A stretch of DNA of 64,000 nt. Origin: Verrucomicrobiaceae bacterium. Lineage in GTDB: Bacteria > Verrucomicrobiota > Verrucomicrobiia > Verrucomicrobiales > Verrucomicrobiaceae. Positions 61,420 to 64,000 of the stretch are shown in pieces; position 1 is the first letter of the stretch, and each line of letters begins with the position of its first letter. Location: contig JAEUHM010000046.1 of assembly GCA_016795485.1 (NCBI GenBank), positions 62,001 through 126,000 on the forward strand, given 5' to 3'. The position numbers and the translations under genes were made by a program. The notes under the pieces were generated by a model, which had not been told where the DNA came from, did no database searches, and saw nothing but the letters and a program-made list of their open reading frames with translations.

Positions 61420-62244
61420 TCAGGTGGCAGAGACAAAGCGCTGCCAGTAGCGCAATGCAGGTGGCATTAGGCAGAGAGCGAGCACCCACAGGTCGTTGTT
61501 GCCAGCGCTTGCCAGAGCTAAGGCGTCCACGAGCGGAATGCCGGCTAGGAGCCATCCCACGGCACTTCCGATGGCTGGACCACCCCGGCCCATCTGGCGC
61601 AAGCAAATCCAGACTAGCGCGGCAAATGCCACCGCTGAGACCAGCCAAAACGGATTGGCTGAAAGGGATGTCCAGACCGGAACAAGCAACAGGGCGACGA
61701 GCAAAGCTCTCTTTCCGGTCGTGAGGCCCCCCTTCCCTTCAGCCCGGGCAAGCAATGAGAGCGCGATGACGTAAATGCCTAGAGCCGTGCCAGCATTCGC
61801 CACGGCAATGCCGCCCGTAGCCAGATACAGGAACGTCCGACAACTCCCCATCACTACGACTGAGCCCGCCCATGGCTTATGGAATAGGTCATAGGCGACC
61901 ACGGCTGTGCACAACGCGATCAACCAGGTCAAATGGGTGCCGGGAGTCGACCAAAACACCACCAAGCCCAGTCCGAGGGCGACCAAACCAACCGTCCAGG
62001 CAGTGACAAGACGAACACGTCCGCTTGGAATGGGGCGCTCGGGCTTGTTGACACGATCCCACGAGGCGTCACCAGCATCGTTGAGGATCATGCCGGCCGT
62101 ATAGATCAGGGAAGCGCCAGCGATGATCTGCAGCAAGGCGCTATCGGCAGAGTGACCCGCCAGCAGCCATGCGGCCAGCACATTAGTCCAGATTGTGGGC
62201 AGATTAGAAATCCGCGCGAGTTCCAACCAAGCGCGAACGGTCAT
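61420..62244 (-). CDS. UbiA-family prenyltransferase
   Basis: A 274-residue membrane protein with about eight hydrophobic segments. The first Asp-rich motif NDAGDASWDRVNKPERPIPSG (around 55-75) is the prenyl-diphosphate binding site of the UbiA family, and YDLFHKP carries part of the second. This resembles EboC-like and other uncharacterised UbiA members; the aromatic or lipid acceptor cannot be named. The start ATG shares its A with the TAA stop of the PBP-like gene, so the two are cotranslated. It is upstream of rpoA with a 167-base gap that contains a G9 tract. Confidence 0.85.
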   Translation of the reverse strand: MTVRAWLELARISNLPTIWTNVLAAWLLAGHSADSALLQIIAGASLIYTAGMILNDAGDASWDRVNKPERPIPSGRVRLVTAWTVGLVALGLGLVVFWSTPGTHLTWLIALCTAVVAYDLFHKPWAGSVVVMGSCRTFLYLATGGIAVANAGTALGIYVIALSLLARAEGKGGLTTGKRALLVALLLVPVWTSLSANPFWLVSAVAFAALVWICLRQMGRGGPAIGSAVGWLLAGIPLVDALALASAGNNDLWVLALCLMPPALRYWQRFVSAT

Positions 62245-64000
62245 TACTCGATTCGGATCGGTGATGGAGGCGGCAACTTGATAGGAAGCCCCTCTTCCGA
62301 AGGCTCCTCGGTGACTTTTGCACGCTTGATGGCCGTGCTGCCGTTCTCACCGTCGTTGCGGCCAAGAGGCAAGAGAGGTCTGACGCTTTCAAACGGGTCA
62401 ACGCCACTAATGGTGGGGCCTTCCATTCTCACTGGAGTGATGTGTGCAAAGCGGGGATCGACTGGAGCAGATGATGCTCCGGCACCCAATGCACTGAGTC
62501 CAAAATCCGCTCTGAACACCTGAATGTCGCGCGCCAATCCTTCCCCTTTGTGCTGCATGCAAAAGGCGGAATCCAAAGCGGTGCCAGGCTTGACGAGTTC
62601 AAAGATCGTGGACCTCTCGACCCGCTCCACACCTGACTTCTTGTCGACAATCTTATCCACGCAAAACTCTGTGGCCCTCGCACCTGACAATCTGCAGATT
62701 TCGACGCGTTCGAGCCCTTCTGGCTCGGGAAAGGCCTTGGGCTTGTAGCTTTCCTCGGCGGTGTTCATAATGTCTGCCCAGATAGGCAGAGCGATTCGGT
62801 TAGAATAGGCCTGCGGATAGATTTCTTTTGGGTTGTCGAAGCCGACCCACACGCCGCAGGTTACCTCTGAGCTGTAACCAATGTGCCAGAGATCTTTGAA
62901 ACCGTAGTGCGTGCCTGTTTTGCCTGCTGCCGGGAACTTCTTGAGTCCAAAATCCGTGCGTGCGGCAGCACCTGTTCCCCGCTCTAGGCTATCAACAAGG
63001 CAGGAGTGAACCTGATAGGCCGCCACTTCGTCCATGACCTTCTGCGGTTGCGACTCTTCTTCGGAAATCTGGAAAACGGTCTGATCATTGAAGTCAGTGA
63101 TCCGATTCACGATATGAAGTTGCTTGGCGCGACTGCCTTGATTGGCAAAAGTCGTGTAAGCCAGAGTCATGTCGGCCAGTTTCGCACCGGATTTGCCAAG
63201 GAAAGCCGACGGAAGTTTCTCCAGAGGGCTGGTGATGCCTAGGTTCTTCGCCATCTCCTCCACCGGCCCGTAGTTGATGGGCATGTCCACTTTGTCGATC
63301 TCTCCATTGCCATAGAGGTCACGTCCAAGATACATCGTGGCACCGATTCTTGAGCGCATCAGAGCTTCACGGGCACTGATGTGGTCTTTGAACACAGTTG
63401 CCTGCTCCGTTTCCTCACCCCACTCGCCTGCGAGTCCCTCGATCGACCCCACCATCACGTAGCGGTTATCGATCCATTTATCCCGAAGCGAAGTGCCGGG
63501 GAAAACTTTGCCGCTGTTGAACGCTGCCGCATAGAATACTGGCAAAAACGCAGTACCAGCGGCTCGGTTGGCGAGCGTGGCGCGATTGAACTGAGAGTCC
63601 AGGAAGTCCCGACCACCGGCCACCGCGAGGATCGAACCTGTGGTGTTGTCGACCACGATGGCCGACCCCTGAAGGTAGTCTGCCTTCGGCTTGGGAGTGG
63701 CTGGATCAATCGTCCTTGCCTTCAACCTAAGCCGCCAGTCATGGGCCAAGGCCTTGAACTGGGCGTAGGTCTGATGTTGATATCCATCACGAGTTTCAAC
63801 CTCGCTCAGACGCTTCCGAAGGCTTTCTTCCACCGTTTTCTGAAGCTTGGAGTCGATGGATGTATAGATCCGAAAGCCACCCGTCGAGGCACGCTCCTCG
63901 CCCACGACATTCATGACCTGCCGCCGCACCTCGTCGTAGACATAGGTCAAGCGTCCGTCCTCTTTGGGAGCAGAAATGATCATGGGCTTAGCCTTTGCTT
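62244..64000 (-). CDS. Class A penicillin-binding protein-like, 5' truncated by the window edge, atypical transpeptidase site
   Basis: At least 585 codons; the frame stays open to the window end, so the N-terminal part (probably GT51 glycosyltransferase) is missing. The transpeptidase region shows YTSIDSKLQKTVEESLRKRL, IVVDNTTGSILAVAGGRDF, then AAGTAFLPVFYAAAFNSGK where active PBP1 proteins have a GSSFKP-type SxxK motif. Here the nucleophile position is Thr (codon 63552-63554) and the Lys position is Leu (63543-63545). The SxN position reads SRI. KTGT is kept in AGKTGTHYGFKD. So transpeptidase activity looks lost. It overlaps the UbiA start by one base. Confidence 0.85.
   Translation of the reverse strand, partial: AKAKPMIISAPKEDGRLTYVYDEVRRQVMNVVGEERASTGGFRIYTSIDSKLQKTVEESLRKRLSEVETRDGYQHQTYAQFKALAHDWRLRLKARTIDPATPKPKADYLQGSAIVVDNTTGSILAVAGGRDFLDSQFNRATLANRAAGTAFLPVFYAAAFNSGKVFPGTSLRDKWIDNRYVMVGSIEGLAGEWGEETEQATVFKDHISAREALMRSRIGATMYLGRDLYGNGEIDKVDMPINYGPVEEMAKNLGITSPLEKLPSAFLGKSGAKLADMTLAYTTFANQGSRAKQLHIVNRITDFNDQTVFQISEEESQPQKVMDEVAAYQVHSCLVDSLERGTGAAARTDFGLKKFPAAGKTGTHYGFKDLWHIGYSSEVTCGVWVGFDNPKEIYPQAYSNRIALPIWADIMNTAEESYKPKAFPEPEGLERVEICRLSGARATEFCVDKIVDKKSGVERVERSTIFELVKPGTALDSAFCMQHKGEGLARDIQVFRADFGLSALGAGASSAPVDPRFAHITPVRMEGPTISGVDPFESVRPLLPLGRNDGENGSTAIKRAKVTEEPSEEGLPIKLPPPSPIRIE

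Overview
This window looks like a chromosomal segment of a verrucomicrobium, probably near Verrucomicrobiaceae/Prosthecobacter. This is inferred from gene content, not from a marker-gene search: a PVC-type dehydrogenase/cytochrome c fusion, a DUF1800-DUF1501 pair, GloVer tandem-repeat proteins, a C-terminal domain like the Verrucomicrobia-specific TIGR02597, a sulfatase, DUF1080 and many secreted carbohydrate-related proteins. Almost every accessory product has a signal peptide or lipobox. Shine-Dalgarno sites are mostly weak or absent. No tRNA, rRNA, CRISPR array, transposase or phage module was seen.

Layout. 1-7.1 kb: PVC dehydrogenase/cytochrome c, a secreted amidase, ispH (convergently overlapping the amidase), a membrane protein with a translationally coupled winged-helix regulator, and a lipoprotein alpha/beta hydrolase. 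7.1-12.6 kb: a beta-helix protein, metF, a ROK fructokinase and a methyltransferase. 12.9-22.5 kb: a two-gene operon, the most unusual locus here. It encodes an MbnP-like copper protein fused to an MbnH/MauG-like diheme peroxidase, followed by a 2615-residue protein joining a copper-radical oxidase of the galactose oxidase/GlxA type (all copper and cofactor residues visible) to a beta-propeller, a second diheme module, Ig, PA14 and TIGR02597-like domains. 22.5-23.2 kb is a repeat-rich intergenic island. 23.2-30.9 kb holds two paralogous GloVer proteins.

30.9-36.8 kb: a TIM-barrel-like hydrolase, a GspG-like orphan, DUF1501 and DUF1800. 36.8-43.8 kb: a PHP-type metallohydrolase, an AI-2E family transporter, two sugar-isomerase-like proteins, a small secreted protein and an azurin-like cupredoxin. 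43.8-52.9 kb, mostly minus strand: moeA, a lipoprotein, a PIN/TRAM protein, DUF1080, a glucuronidase-N-domain-like protein, a PQQ-type propeller with inserted EF-hands and a TPR metallopeptidase. 53-59.4 kb, plus strand: an S4 protein, then a chain of genes overlapping by 1-4 bases (araD, moeB-rhodanese, Trm112-like, small membrane-anchored protein, HTTM-like protein, L,D-transpeptidase), then a sulfatase. 59.5-64 kb, minus strand: rplQ, rpoA, a UbiA-family prenyltransferase and the 3' part of a class A PBP-like gene whose transpeptidase active site looks degenerate.

The best candidates for something undescribed are the copper/heme operon at 12.9-22.5 kb, a palindromic operator pair that links the winged-helix regulator to ispH, and the 21-bp tandem array at 22.9-23.1 kb.
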